64,000 bases of DNA from Edolisoma coerulescens (taxonomy: Eukaryota; Chordata; Aves; Passeriformes; Campephagidae): positions 274,311 through 338,310 of the forward strand of contig VWZW01004078.1 of assembly GCA_013397115.1 (NCBI GenBank), read 5' to 3'. This document shows positions 12,302-24,205 of this stretch, piece after piece (the first letter of the stretch is position 1; the number at the start of each line of letters is the position of its first letter). The translations under genes and the position numbers were made by a program. Under the pieces are notes generated by a model that made no database searches, had not been told where the DNA came from, and saw nothing but the letters and a program-made list of their open reading frames with translations.

Positions 12302-13044
12302 ACAGTGGATTGTGGCAATCCCAGGCACACCTACAGGTTGGGCAGGTAACTGATTGACAACAGCCCTGTGGAGAAGGACTTGGGGGTAATGGTTGATGCA
12401 AAATTCAGCATGAGCTGGGAGTGTACGCTCTCAGCCCGCAGAGCAAAATGAATCCCTGGCTGCATCAAAAGGAGAGTGGCCAGCAGGTCAAAGGAGGTGA
12501 TTCTCCCCTTCTACTATGCTTTGGTGAGACCCCATCTGGAATACTGCATACCCAAGTTCTGGTGCTCCCAACATAAGAAGGACATGGAACTGTTGGAGCA
12601 AGTTCAGAGGATGGCCAGAAGATGATTAGAGGACTGGAGCACATCCACTGTGAAGACAGGCTGAGAAAGTTGTGGCTGTTCAGTCTGGAGAAGGCTGCTT
12701 GGAGACCTCATGACAACCTTTCAGGATCTGAAGAGAGCCTACAGGGAAGACAGAGAGGGACTCTTTTATCAGGAACTACAGTGATGGGACAAAGAGTAAT
12801 GGCTACAAACTGAAAGAGGGGAAATTTAGGTTAGATATGCAGAAGAAATTCTTTTCTGTGAGGGTGGTGAGATACTGAAGCAGATTGCCCAGGTAGTCAT
12901 GGATACACTGACCCTGGTAATGTTTTGGATAAGGCCTTGAGGAACCTGTTCTACGGAGGTGTCCCTGCCCATGGCAGAGTGGGGGATAGTTGGGGCTAAA
13001 TGATCTTTAAGTTTCCTTTCAACTCTTAACATTCTATGATTCTC

Positions 13045-15099
13045 CTATTGTTATACATCAAACATATATATTTCTTAAATACTTCATGTATAAATCCTAT
13101 TCACACATTATTTGTGTCATGAACTACTGAAGTCCTGTTTCACAGAATATATTGTGGTGAAGTTAGATAATGAAATCCACTTATTATATATCAGTACTTT
13201 TTCCTAAGATGTTTTATCTATTTGTCTGTTTCCTGTAAAGTAAATTTCTGAAAAAATAAAGGTGTTAGGAACCACAAAGAAAAAATTATTTCACGTAATG
13301 AATTTATGAAGCTGAAAATGCTATAGATAGTCTTCAGAAAAAGCCTGTATGGCATTGCACATATTGTGTTATTCTTATAATTTTATCATCTCTATAATTT
13401 GTAAGTGAAATTTAGAAGAATAAATATTATTTTTTCTAAGGAGATGGAAACCATACTGTCATTCCACAAATTAATTTTTTCTAATTTGTAATTCTGACAC
13501 AAAAGCAATCTTTCACAAAGATTTAAGAATTATTGTCTTTAGTTTCTACAGCAGCAATTTTTTTTTTTGTTTGTTTCTAGAGGAATATATTGTTAGCCAG
13601 AATTACTTCTTGACACTGCTATGGTGTTTTATTTAGCAGCAGATGGTTCCTCAAGTTTATCATGTCTGTCCTTCATCAGCTATAACAGCAGGCACTCATG
13701 GATTTTACTCTAAATTAAAAAACAAACAAACCCCAACAACAACAAATAAAAAAAAAAATTTAAAAAAATAAAAACAAACCTAAGAGAAAGATTATGATGG
13801 TAGATTTATTGAGGAAGGGCAGTCTTCAACATGTGAGCAGTCTTTTGTTTCTTTTCTTTTTTTTTAAGGTTGTTGTGGCTTTATCTATTCATCTGGAAAT
13901 AAAGGCTTTCTTTCCATAAGTAAAACAAACAGTGCCACTGACACTTGCTTTCAAATATTCTGTGTAATATTTAGTGGGAGACAATACTAAATACATTATG
14001 AATATTTATCAGGTGTAATGTATAGTTGATGAATTGTCCCCTTGTTGTTCAGTCTAGTGTTATGCACTCCAACACAGGCCCAGCCAGTATTTTTCAAGAA
14101 AGTAGGTATCTTTATTATCTTATTTAATTGCTCATTGCACTACATCTGCCATTAAAACTCTCACTTTTTTCTTTTTTGGTGGAGTGCCCAGGAGTCTTGT
14201 GTATAACTGTTTCATTTATTGAATTCATTGCAAAAGGTTACAGAGAATTTCTGTTTTCAAAACTGTAAATTGCTAGTCTGTAGATGTTCATTAATAAAAA
14301 AAATTGCTTGTGGTCCTCTGAAAGATGCATCAGATAGATATTTGTGCAACATCATGGAAGCATTTTATTGCTATTTCTGATAAGAGCTCTCTTTCTACCG
14401 GGAGGTATTTAAATTTTTTTTTACATACCTCCTAAAATAAAAAGATATCAATAATTGCTTAAAACTACACTCATCTTTAACATACAGAAAAAAACCCCCA
14501 AACCCCAAAATATAATTTATACTGTCAGTAACCAAAAACTCTGCAAGACAGAAGGCGTTAACATATAAGTCATAGGAGAAATAAGCTGTTGTCAATAATT
14601 TTAGTTAGGAAGAATTCAATTATCAAGTGTCAATCTGATTTTATTTGTAGGTAGGAACTAGATAGATTGACAAGCTTCTACCTAGCTAAAATTATGATTT
14701 TCATCTCTGTGATTTATATATAACTCTTTATATTTTCAAATGCTTTATAAATATTGAAAACAAACCATGTTTTGTGAGGCAAATTTACCTACAAGAGTTA
14801 ATGTTCAAAGAAGAATGTGTGATTTTTGTCTGAATAAGTCTTTTACCAGTTTAGTTGATCACATGGATTTTACCACATATTTTCCATGGCAAAGAGACAA
14901 AAAGGTGATTTTGTAACTTTCCTGACATTATTGTTCTACATGCAGCTTTGTGTATGAAATTCTACTCTGAGGACTAAACGAGGTACACAGTATGTTTAAT
15001 GGGGCCTTTATTTATGTTCTGTGTAAACCTTCTTTTTCTAACAAATATCAAATGGGTTATTCGGCAATGCTTCTATTGCCAGTGTGCAAGTGAAGGCAT
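13045..15099. other. Gene-free AT-rich stretch
   Basis: About 2 kb without gene or classified transposon. Low-complexity DNA is present as T-runs near 13559-13569 and 13856-13865 and an A/C-rich tract near 13717-13790. A 66-codon minus frame at 14395-14595 has no domain-like pattern. Confidence 0.6.
13717..13790 (+). repeat. A-rich low-complexity tract
   Basis: About 74 bases composed almost wholly of A with interspersed C and a few T (AAAACAAACAAACC, CAACAACAAC, long A-runs). It is low-complexity sequence with no nearby element whose poly(A) tail it could be; CR1 elements do not end in poly(A). Confidence 0.7.
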
Positions 15100-15375
15100 C
15101 ATCACAGAATGACAAAATGGTTTAGGGTGAAAGGAATCTTAAAGATCATCTAGTTCAACTCCCCTTCCATGAGCAGGGACACTTTCCACTAGATCAGGGT
15201 AGTCAGAACCCCATCCAGCCCGGTCTTAACTCTTCCAGGGATAGGGAGTCCACAAGTTCTCTGGGTAACCTGTTCCAGTCTCTCACCACCCTAGAGTAAA
15301 GAATTTCTTCCTAGTATATATTCTAAACTTACCCTCTTTCAGCTTCAAGCCGATACCTATCTAATAGCTTCTAGA
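15100..15375 (-). mobile_element. CR1: CR1 LINE 3'-end fragment
   Basis: Plus-strand order ATCACAGAATGACAAAATGG, AAAGATCATCTAGTTCAACT, CCATGAGCAGGGACACTTTC, CTCTGGGTAACCTGTTCCAG, CTCACCACCCTAGAGTAAAG, TACCCTCTTTCAGCTTCAAG is the antisense of the CR1 3' end. The copy is short and 5'-truncated, which is typical of CR1 insertion. It is moderately diverged. Confidence 0.9.
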
Positions 15376-16373
15376 ATAGTCATCAAATCTGGGACAGCCA
15401 GTCACCCTGCCACACGAAATACATGTATTTCTGGAGCAAGTATGTGAGCAAGCAACTGGAGGCCAAAGAAGAACTTAGCTTGTGCTAGACATCTACATTT
15501 AGGAGAATTAATCTCTCCTTCCTTTGTTTTTCTTTTTGAAAAATATTTGTAGCATATTCCACAATTCAGGAGAAATTCACTTCTTGAATTAGGATTACTA
15601 TCTCACTAAGAGTTACAGCAGTTGTTCAGTAACAGTTTCACAGTTATTTTAGATTGTCATAGTTACTTTATCACCTTACCATTTATGTAAAACAAGCAAG
15701 TGGAGAAAAAATTGGCTCACTACTCAAGTAGAATTTGAATGGAATACTGAATGTGTCCATTTATAGTTGGTAATGAATTTCTTTTAATTCCATATGCAGT
15801 GTAATGGTGTGAGTTACTTTGTAACTCAAAACTATTTTGGCAACACAGAAGACAACAGGATGTAAACTTTTATTGGCTTAGCTGCATATTTCTGCATCGG
15901 TTCTTGTGTGGACAGGCTATTTGTTTTTGTATGTAAATGTTCTCAGTGACTGGGTAACTTCTATAGAGAATTATATATCATTCACATTTAGGCTGCAACA
16001 TCTTTCTAGACAGACTGTAGAATGGAAAAGACACCAGAATTGCCAAGAGAGGTCCAGGATGGGATAAGAAGGAGGCAGGCACGTAACAAACAAGTTTTGG
16101 AAGAACGATGAAGAAAGTCTAGTCTTTTACGCAGCTAATTTTTTTCCTTTCTTTCCCAATGATAGAAATTTTCATCTTCTTTGTAACCACATAATCATTT
16201 AGGAGCTACATCTACAACCTAGAAACAGTCAGAATTTAAGCAGGAGTTTTAGGGGTATAGGTGTATACCTTAAAATACTGCATCCTATTATTTTTACACC
16301 ATTCCAGGAAACTAAAAAAAAAACCAACAAAACTTCAGTAACTTTGCCTTGATAGGCTGTTAAAGATATATCA

Positions 16374-16406
16374 CAGATGAGAAATTTTCTAAAAATTTCT
16401 CATCTG
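16374..16406. repeat. Perfect inverted repeat, 15-bp arms
   Basis: The left arm CAGATGAGAAATTTT (16374-16388) is the exact reverse complement of the right arm (16392-16406), separated by three bases CTA. The structure can form a 15-bp hairpin. No transposon termini, terminator or RNA gene is associated with it. A 15-bp perfect arm with a 3-nt loop is unusual for random sequence, though short palindromes also arise by replication template switching. Confidence 0.85.
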
Positions 16407-18133
16407 AATTCAATAAAAATCAGTTTGAGTGTTACAGTGATTTTGATAGATATGGCATACAGCCAGACACATCACAACTAGTGCTGTACTATTATCATTT
16501 GCTCAGAACTTCAAAATTTCAAGTAGATTCCAGTGTTTCTTAAAACTGTGTTTGTCTTAACAATGTTATCATATTTTGCTGTCTTTCAGTTTAATCACAG
16601 AAATTCCAGTAATTTAATTTCAGTATTTTTGCTTTGTTATGCAAGACACATCCTTCAAAGGATGAGCTATGAATATGTGAGATCATTTAGTGATTTTTCA
16701 CGTACAGCCTTATGAATTAGTCTCATTACATATGAGTGATTACTATGTGTTTTACTGAATTTCTGGAAAAAATAGGTAAATTTGATAATTAAAAATTACT
16801 GGATATGTTGCAACACTAGTGAGCATATATGTTTGATGTACAGCATTCACTGGCTTAATAACGAGTGAGATGACTGGATTAAAATAATATGTTTTCAGTG
16901 GCTCATGAGGATGTTTGGCCAAACCATAGATACAGATATTCAAGTTAGGAAGCAAACATAGCAGTCAATATTTGTAAAACTGAAAAACTATATCTTTTAT
17001 TCCCTAGGTTTCTGCAACACATCTTTACATGAGAGCAAAATAACATTTTTCATTACTTTCTTATTTTTAGTGTCCTCTCACTTCAAATTGAACTGTATTT
17101 GATGAACTGTTCATATATCAAAAGTGATGCTGCACAATGCTTCAATGAAAATCCATGTTGGGATGTTTTTGGAAGTTCCACTATAAAATCTTGTCAGGCT
17201 GCTGGCTAGCTGTAACAAGTGGCTTGGGAGGAAACATGGTCTTTTTGTTTTAAAGGAAGAAAAACTGCCAGTTTTTATTTACGTTTTTCATACCTTCCAT
17301 TTTACCTATTTGAATCTTTTAACAAGCTACAATTTATATTATTCCTACTACGTTACTAGGCTACTATGCTACCTAGTGTTTTATAAAGTGTCAAGGGGAC
17401 AATTCTGGCAACAGTTATTCAAGTTTTACTGAAAAGCAAAATTCCTGTAGATCTCCATAATTGAGTCTCATTTCTTCCTGCCAGTACAAGAACCATCAGA
17501 TGACAGAATGTAATGAATATATGATCTTCTAAGTTGTGGTTATTCTACATGTCAAATAACTTTTCACTGCCAATGGAGACCTGTCTGGTTTCCTTGCCTA
17601 CTAGTTCAGCCTGTTGGTACTGAAGTAGTGGGAGATGAAAAGAAAATAAATGCATAAATAAAAGGGAAATAAGATTTTGTCTCCAAACACCAATACAAGG
17701 AAATGGAATGAGATAATCTAGAGCAAATTGCATTTGCTTAAATATTGCTTCGGAGATGAGTTCAGAGCCAATTGTTTTAACTCCCTGCCCAGAATACTCT
17801 GATTGAATTATTTGATCATCCAGTTAAAAATGTCAAAAAAAAAATTGCTATTTTGGATCTTTGCAGAATATGAGGGTTTTGTCATTTGCAGGGTCTACAT
17901 TCAAAATAAAAAGCGGGAAAGATATTGTGTTTGATTATATTGCTGTCTTGATACTGTTTTTTTAAGACAGGAAAAAGTAAGTTATCTGATATAATATATT
18001 TTGATACAACAGTAGCTTCCCACTTTGCCCAGGCTTCTCTCCTAGTAGGGCAGCAGGAGAACTAAAACATAAACAACTGCCTTTTCCACTGTGTGAGTAA
18101 ACAGCTTTGGCAGAAACTCCTCCACTCCCAAGC

Positions 18134-18162
18134 ATAATATAATATAATAATAATAATAATAA
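18134..18162. repeat. TAA-type microsatellite, short
   Basis: AATATAATATAATAATAATAA-like run of about 29 bases. Low-complexity sequence only. Confidence 0.75.
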
Positions 18163-20344
18163 CCTGATGGGTAGGAAATTCTGTAAAGAGATAAAAATGT
18201 TAATTTCAGTACATTTCAATCTTTCACTGTGCTCACATTTCCTATTTTGTTGTTGAGCGGGTGAGATGATGTGTTGTGGGAAACCAGTGTCATCTTAGCT
18301 ATTTCCTTTCATTACGAATTTTGAAAGACAATCAGAACCTGGCCCCCATTGTTTCAGATTAATTATGTAATTTTCTTGATTGGATTTCAGTTAGGTTTCT
18401 CCCAAAAAATTACTGAATACCTCAACACAGGCACTTCCCTCAGTATTTCTTGCTCAAATTGTAACTCACGTCTGTGGCTTTGTGGCTTTGTGAGATTCTC
18501 TGCTAATTTACTGAACGATTCCTATGACTGTATAGGATGAATGCATATAAAAAAGAGACAAGAGATAAAAAAACTAAATTCTGCAGTGTTCAGTGTATCA
18601 AAAGCTGCTTTAGAATTACCTTTTGTTACTGTTATTTAGAAAATTCTAGACTTGTCTGAAAAAATTCAGGAGATGCTGCTGGCAAAGATTTATGTATGTA
18701 GGGAATTAGACACATGTGAACAGGAGTTTTTCAAATCTCAATTTTATGTGTAAGGACTTTAACCAGAAACTGAAACCCAAAACTGGGGGAGGCCTAGCCC
18801 TCAGCTATATTTTAAATTCTGATTCTATTCGCACTTTATTAACACAATATATAATTATGTCTGCCAAAAAGTCTTTTAGGGTAAAATGCTGAACTACTGG
18901 TTTTGGAAAAATCAGAAGTTACACTTCAGTGTGAAGGGCAATTTTTTTCCCATTACTTTATTTATTAATGTGTTACTTCTATGTCAGAACTTGGTGCTAC
19001 TATGTCATCATTGTTATGATTGAAAGTTTAATTGGTTTTAGAACAGCTCATTTTTTTTTAATATTTTTTTTTATTGCTGCATAAATCTAAATGATGGTAA
19101 CAGTAACAACAACTTTAATAGCAGTAATGCACAAGAAGTCTGGTTTTATATATCTTTGTTCTCAAGTCATGGCAAAATACCTTTACATCTATTAGAATTT
19201 TTTAAAACAGATAATTATTTGATAAGTATGAATATAAATTTATTCTGAATTTTAAATGAAAAAAGCCTTATACATGAAATTTAAAAAGTCTTTTATAGAA
19301 GTCAGAATTATGCAATAAAATGCAGTTCAATAGATTTGCCCTTATTTTTGCAAGGTAATTTATTTGATGGTACCACAATATTGACAAGCATTCTGGCAAG
19401 AACTGGAAGCTTCACACCCTTACAGACTTTCCTGTCAACATGCTTAAGTTTCAAAGCATCTGTCAGTACCAAGCATTAGTTCATAAATACATAGTAATTG
19501 AGAATGTTTAATATTCATTAGCTGAGTAAAGTGACATTCATCTACCAAGATGCTGTGTAAAACTTAGACACATAATGTAAGCTATTTATCTGGATGTCCT
19601 CTAAAGTAAATGGAAAGGGGTATCTCGCAGAAGGCAACATTTACTCTAAGTGTAAGTGACAAAGTGAGGAGGGTTGAGTCACTTTCTACAGGAGGTTCTC
19701 TAGGTAATTGAATGACTGGTGTGCACTACCAGTGTAGCTTCTATATAGCTATAGGCAAGATTAATCCCACTATTAATTACACATTATTTCACTATTATAT
19801 ACATCAAAGATACTGCAGATATCTGCCTTAAAAAAATCGAAGTGTCTTTCCAGATACATAGTTCCACAGCATTTTCTCAACATTATGATTTTCATTAACA
19901 TTTCTGCTGACAAATCTGACCGTTCTCAGAATATTTAAGGATATTTTACCAACAAATGGTACATCTTTATTCATTGTCAAATATTATGCATTGTGTATAA
20001 TTAAATGCAAGGTATCTCAACACCCAAGAAAAGAAAAGGTATTCATATAAATACATAGAATATGCAGAGGTACTGGAAAGAAATTTTTTTAAAATAGGAC
20101 TATGAATTTCCATGTCTCTGAAAAAGAATGAATTACAAATCCTATGGATTTAGGAATAAACTTTCATGAGATTTAGGTTTTTCACTCCATTTTTTTTTCT
20201 TTCCAGTTATATTATGCCATCTTTGCTTCCTGCATGTTGCCTTGTATCTTCCTCTGCAAAACCTACCGTAAGTAATCGAAACTCAAAAATAATGATGTGG
20301 TTTTTCCTTTGCCTGTATTTTTTTTTTCCCATACCACTGGGACA

Positions 20345-20692
20345 TACATTGATCAATGACACGTCCAGAGAAGGGCAACGGAGCCAGTGAAGAGTCTGGA
20401 GCACAAGCCTTATGTGGAGCTGTGGGGGCTAGGATTATTTAGCCTGGAGAAAAGGAGGCTGGCGGCTGACTTTATTGCTCTCTACACCTGCCTGGAAAGG
20501 AGGGGTCAGTCTCTTTTCCCAGGTAACAACTGACAGGATGACAGACTTCAAGTTGCACCAGTGGGGAGGGTTAGTCTACCTATAAAGAAAAAAATATCTT
20601 CGCCAAAAGAGCTGTCAAATATTGAAACAGACTTCCCAGCGAACTGGTGGAGTCTGTGCCTGCACAGAGTTTTTACCCTTTCTTAGCAACAT
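20345..20692 (+). mobile_element. CR1: CR1 LINE fragment
   Basis: The plus strand carries the CR1 series: CACGTCCAGAGAAGGGCAAC, AGTCTGGAGCACAAGCCTTA, TTTAGCCTGGAGAAAAGGAG, ATTGCTCTCTACACCTGCC, TTCAAGTTGCACCAGTGGGG and GAACTGGTGGAGTCTGTGCC. Similarity fades after about 20690, so the terminal tail is missing or replaced. This is a different CR1 subfamily type from the copy at 11550. Confidence 0.85.
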
Positions 20693-22680
20693 TTTCCCCA
20701 AGGCACCATCACCTTGGCTGAGAGACTCAGATGTGCCCTGCAGTGGTGGATGATGTTAGATCAGTGAATGATGTTAATGAGCTTCTTGTGTTAGAGAATG
20801 CATGTAATTTTACAGAATAGTTTTTCATTTTAAGCCAACTTTTTATCATATTATATGGAAAACTGTTTATCAGGACTCTGCTGTTTTCTTAAGTTTATTT
20901 CACCCATTTTGATTTCAGAATTCTCACAAAATATTGTTATTCTTTTTAGGCTTCTGTAAGCCATATTTTTTAACTTATAAATAATTATACTAATGCACAG
21001 ACTTTGAAAAGCAATATTGTTAAATTGTAATTTGACATTTTTATAACTTATCTCCAAACATGAATAAAACATTAAAACATGTTATAAAAATAAACCGCTT
21101 CCCAGACATTCAGAATGGGGAGACAAAAGTTTAAATACCAACTGGTTATGTTGTATAATTATAACTGAAGCTGCTTAATGTTGAAATTTACTTTGAAATG
21201 TTATATTTTCAGACATTTATTTTGAAAACATTGAAGTTCAGTTTTGGTAGGCATATATAAAAGTCAAACACCTTTGAAGATACAATTTACTGTTCACTTT
21301 AATTTCTGAAATCAGCAGGCATTCAATTTAGACTTGTGAACATATCCTCACAGAATTTAATGACTTTAAACATGGAGGAGAAAATGTATAAATACTATTG
21401 TACAGTTATTTTTATACGATACTTCGAGTAAGGCTTTATTTGGGCTTTCTATCCAGATCTCCATAATTGTGCCAACACTATTAAGGACCCAAACCCCAAG
21501 TGGCTGAATGACAGGATTTAGAAAAGGGTTTGGGATGGGCTACTTCTATCAATTCATAGAATCTGTGAGTAAGAGGAAAGGAAAAGTTTTCCCTGGAAGT
21601 TACACATGCAGCAACTCAGGCATTTCATTATCTAATACTACTTTATGGCATTGCTAAAGCATCTATAAAATCATAACCAGGACCAAAAAAAAAAAAATCA
21701 ACATAAACCAGATATATATTTTTTTAAATCTAAAAACAAAACAAACATGTATGTGGAAAATAATTTATAAAATCTGGCAAAGCCACTGAAAAAAATTTAG
21801 CACAAATTAATTCAAAAAATTAAAGAAAAAGAAAAAAGAAACTATTATCTTTTGTGAACATATTAGATTTCATTTACACTAATAAAAAATGTGTAGTGAA
21901 AATAGATGCATACACTTTATAATTTGCATTATTTTAACCAGTTTGTGATTTTTACATTCCTTTAATGAATGAATATATAAATCTTCTAATCAGAGACTGT
22001 GGAAAACATCTAAAATTCAGGCAATTAATCCTTTTTAATCCTTAAAAACACATGGTAATGTGATATTAGAAAAATATGGTAAAGTGTTTTAAATATCGCA
22101 TCAATCAATAAAACCATATTAATATAATTCCAAGTAAGATTAATTCTCTTTTTTTATAGGAAAAGAAATTTAAAGGGTTAGTTTATATACTTTAAAACAC
22201 CATTTTACAACATATTTTAATTTCCATGATGAAAGGTAGACAAACGATAACTGCTATTCTTGAGTCATACCTTTGAAGTACAGACATGAAAGAAACCACA
22301 GAGAAGAAAGATCTCTTTTTTCCTGATCCTCAGAATATCTAAAATTGCACACATACAAAAAAAAAATTTTATCCTTTTGTTTTAATAAACTTATCAATAA
22401 GATAGGAAAGAACCAAATAAATAGGCAAAGTCATGTCTTTAGAACTGGGAAAGACAAAAACAGACTTTAAAAATATTAAAAAAACTCCTGCAAGATGATG
22501 TCTAGTATATGCTCTTATAGACTTTGTATTTCTTAGGAGTTAGTCTTGCAAAGTGAAACAGGAATTTACAGTTTGCCATGTATTCTGAAGACTATTACCC
22601 ATCTACATATTTATAGAAAGTAAAATTGTATCACATAAACTTTTTCAATCCCACAAAAATGACTAACTATTGCTAGGAAA
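20693..22680. other. Gene-free AT-rich stretch
   Basis: About 2 kb with nothing recognisable. Very AT-rich with several A-runs (for example near 21686-21698). The small open frames are stop-flanked and featureless. Confidence 0.6.
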
Positions 22681-23019
22681 TCACAGAATCACAAAATATG
22701 CTGAGTTGGTAGGGACCCACAAGGATCATTGAGTCCAACTCCTGGCCCCGCACAACACCATCCCCAAGAGTCACACCATGTGCCTGAGAGCATTGTCCAG
22801 CTGCTTTTTTGAAATCTCTCAGGCTTGGTGCTGTGACCACTTCCCTGGGGAGCCTGATCCAGTGCCCAACCACCCTCTGGGTGAAGAGCCTTTTTCTAAT
22901 ATCCAACCTAAACATCCACTGACACAATTTCAGGCCACTCCCTTGGGTTCTGTCACGGGTCACCAGAGAGCAGAGATCAGTGTTTGCCCCTCGTCTTCCC
23001 CTCATGAGGATGTTCTAAT
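22681..23019 (-). mobile_element. CR1: CR1 LINE 3'-end fragment, relatively intact
   Basis: Plus-strand order TCACAGAATCACAAAATATG, TGAGTTGGTAGGGACCCACA, AAGGATCATTGAGTCCAACT, GTGCCTGAGAGCATTGTCCA, AGGCTTGGTGCTGTGACCAC, CCCTGGGGAGCCTGATCCAG, ACCACCCTCTGGGTGAAGAG, CTAATATCCAACCTAAACAT and GTCACCAGAGAGCAGAGATC is the antisense of a CR1 3' end of the type common in neoavian genomes. It is 5'-truncated. The 110-codon minus and 82-codon plus open frames across it are consequences of GC-richer CR1 sequence. Confidence 0.92.
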
Positions 23020-23607
23020 GTTTTAATGCAAAATTCATTTGTAGATATAAATTAACAAGATCTTGGGTAGTCTAGACTGAAAAACTAAAGTGTTTAACAA
23101 ATGGATATTGAAATCATCAGAAATTAAGATAAATGGATGAGCACACATAGTTTAATGTAGGAAACATAATTTAATTTTACCCACCTTGAATTGCTCATAA
23201 TAAACATTTCAGGTTGTGAATCTCACTTAAATCTGCCAGTTATAACAAATATGTTTGTTTAAGCTTTGCACGATAACTCCTCACAGTCTAGTTCTACTTT
23301 TAAATATGTTGCTCAAGGCCACTTTGCTGCTGGGTTGAAATTTAATCTGTGGTTTTACCAGAGATGTTAATGAATTGATATTATGGTTTTTCTCTTGCTC
23401 ACCTCAAAATATTTTCTGAAAGAAAGCAGAAAATGTCTAGTAAAATACTGTTAATTGGAACACAGCATATTAGAAACTGTACATATCCATAGATACTCAG
23501 TTTCACGGCCATACATACACCAAGCATGGCTTGAAATTTCTGTAGTCCATTGATTTTAATTTATTTATCCAAACCTTGTTTGTAATAGGGCAGAGTAAGA
23601 CAACACC
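23020..23607. other. Unassigned AT-rich sequence
   Basis: Nearly 600 bp between a CR1 fragment and an LTR with no gene or repeat that I recognise. Confidence 0.6.
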
Positions 23608-24205
23608 TGTACTAGTTTTGGCTGGGGAAGAGTTAATTTTCTTCATAGTAGCATGTACAGGACTATGTTTTGGATTTGTGTGGATTTTCACATTTTGGAA
23701 ATGTGAAACATTTTTCATAGCCCAGGAATGTTTTATTCACTGCTGAGCAGTGCTTACACAGCCTCAAGGACTTCTCTGCCTCTCACCCCACACGACCAGT
23801 GAGGAGGCTGGGGGTGCACAAGAAGCTGGGAGGGGACACAACAAGGGCAGCTGACCCCCGCTGACCAAAGAGATATTCCAGACCTTATGATGTCACGCTT
23901 AGCATGAAAAATTGGGAGGAAAGGAAGGCGGGAGGTTTGGAGGAAAGAAGTTTGTCTTCCTGAATTACCATTACATGTGATAGTGCACATCCTAGAGATG
24001 GCTGAACACTTTCCTGTCCATGGGAATTAGTGAACAAAGTCTGTTTTGCTTTGTTTGGGTATGCTATCTCTATTAAACTCTCTTTATCTCAAACCATGAA
24101 TTTTCTCACCTTTACCCTTTTGATTCTCCCCCCATATCTCTGGGGCAGAGTAAGCAATCAGCTCTCTGGGGCTTAGTTCCCAGCTGGGGCTAAACCATAA
24201 TAACA
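23608..24205 (+). mobile_element. Solo LTR, ERVL-like family, copy 2 (plus)
   Basis: Starts TGTACTAGTTTTGGCTGGGG, continues through GAGTTAATTTTCTTCATAGT, GCTGAGCAGTGCTTACACAG, GTGAGGAGGCTGGGGGTGCA, CAGCTGACCCCCGCTGACCA, AGATGGCTGAACACTTTCC, the polyadenylation signal ATTAAA (24072-24077) with CTCTTTATCTCAA, and ends in GGGGCTAAACCATAATAACA. The same ordered blocks occur in copies at 3711-4293 and 41984-42551. The TATA region corresponding to that of copy 1 is degraded here (GCATGAAAAATTGGG). No clean flanking duplication was found, partly because the 3' terminus carries a small insertion. No retroviral coding DNA adjoins it. Confidence 0.9.

Larger units (their letters stand above)
11550..13044 (+). 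mobile_element. CR1: CR1 LINE, 5'-truncated copy split by an LTR
   Basis: The most complete CR1 copy by element length. It runs from the end of the reverse transcriptase region (11550-11778), continues after an inserted LTR from 12302 with the block 'GGCAATCCCAGGCAC', then through GAGAAGGACTTGGGGGTAAT, the AGAGTGGCCAGCAGGTCAAA block, the CTGGAATACTGCATACCC block, GGCTGAGAAAGTTGTGGCTG, GGTGGTGAGATACTGAAGCA, a TGTCCCTGCCCATGGCAGAG block, and the tail AACATTCTATGATTCT at about 13029-13044. About 977 bp of CR1 remain once the LTR is subtracted. It is broken by frameshifts and cannot encode protein. Confidence 0.92.
15376..20344. other. Gene-free AT-rich stretch
   Basis: Nearly 5 kb with no recognisable gene or classified transposon. 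It holds a perfect inverted repeat at 16374-16406 and a short TAA microsatellite at 18134-18162, both listed separately. The sequence near 18000-18120 is somewhat less AT-rich but matches nothing I recognise. Open frames (up to 85 codons) show no domain pattern. Confidence 0.6.

Noticed and set aside
11991..12353. 120-codon plus-strand open frame
   Set aside because: Starts in the nested LTR and reads into CR1 in the wrong frame. It is a product of GC-richer repeat sequence.
22673..23005. 110-codon minus-strand open frame
   Set aside because: Coincides with the CR1 3'-end fragment, which is untranslated in the family.
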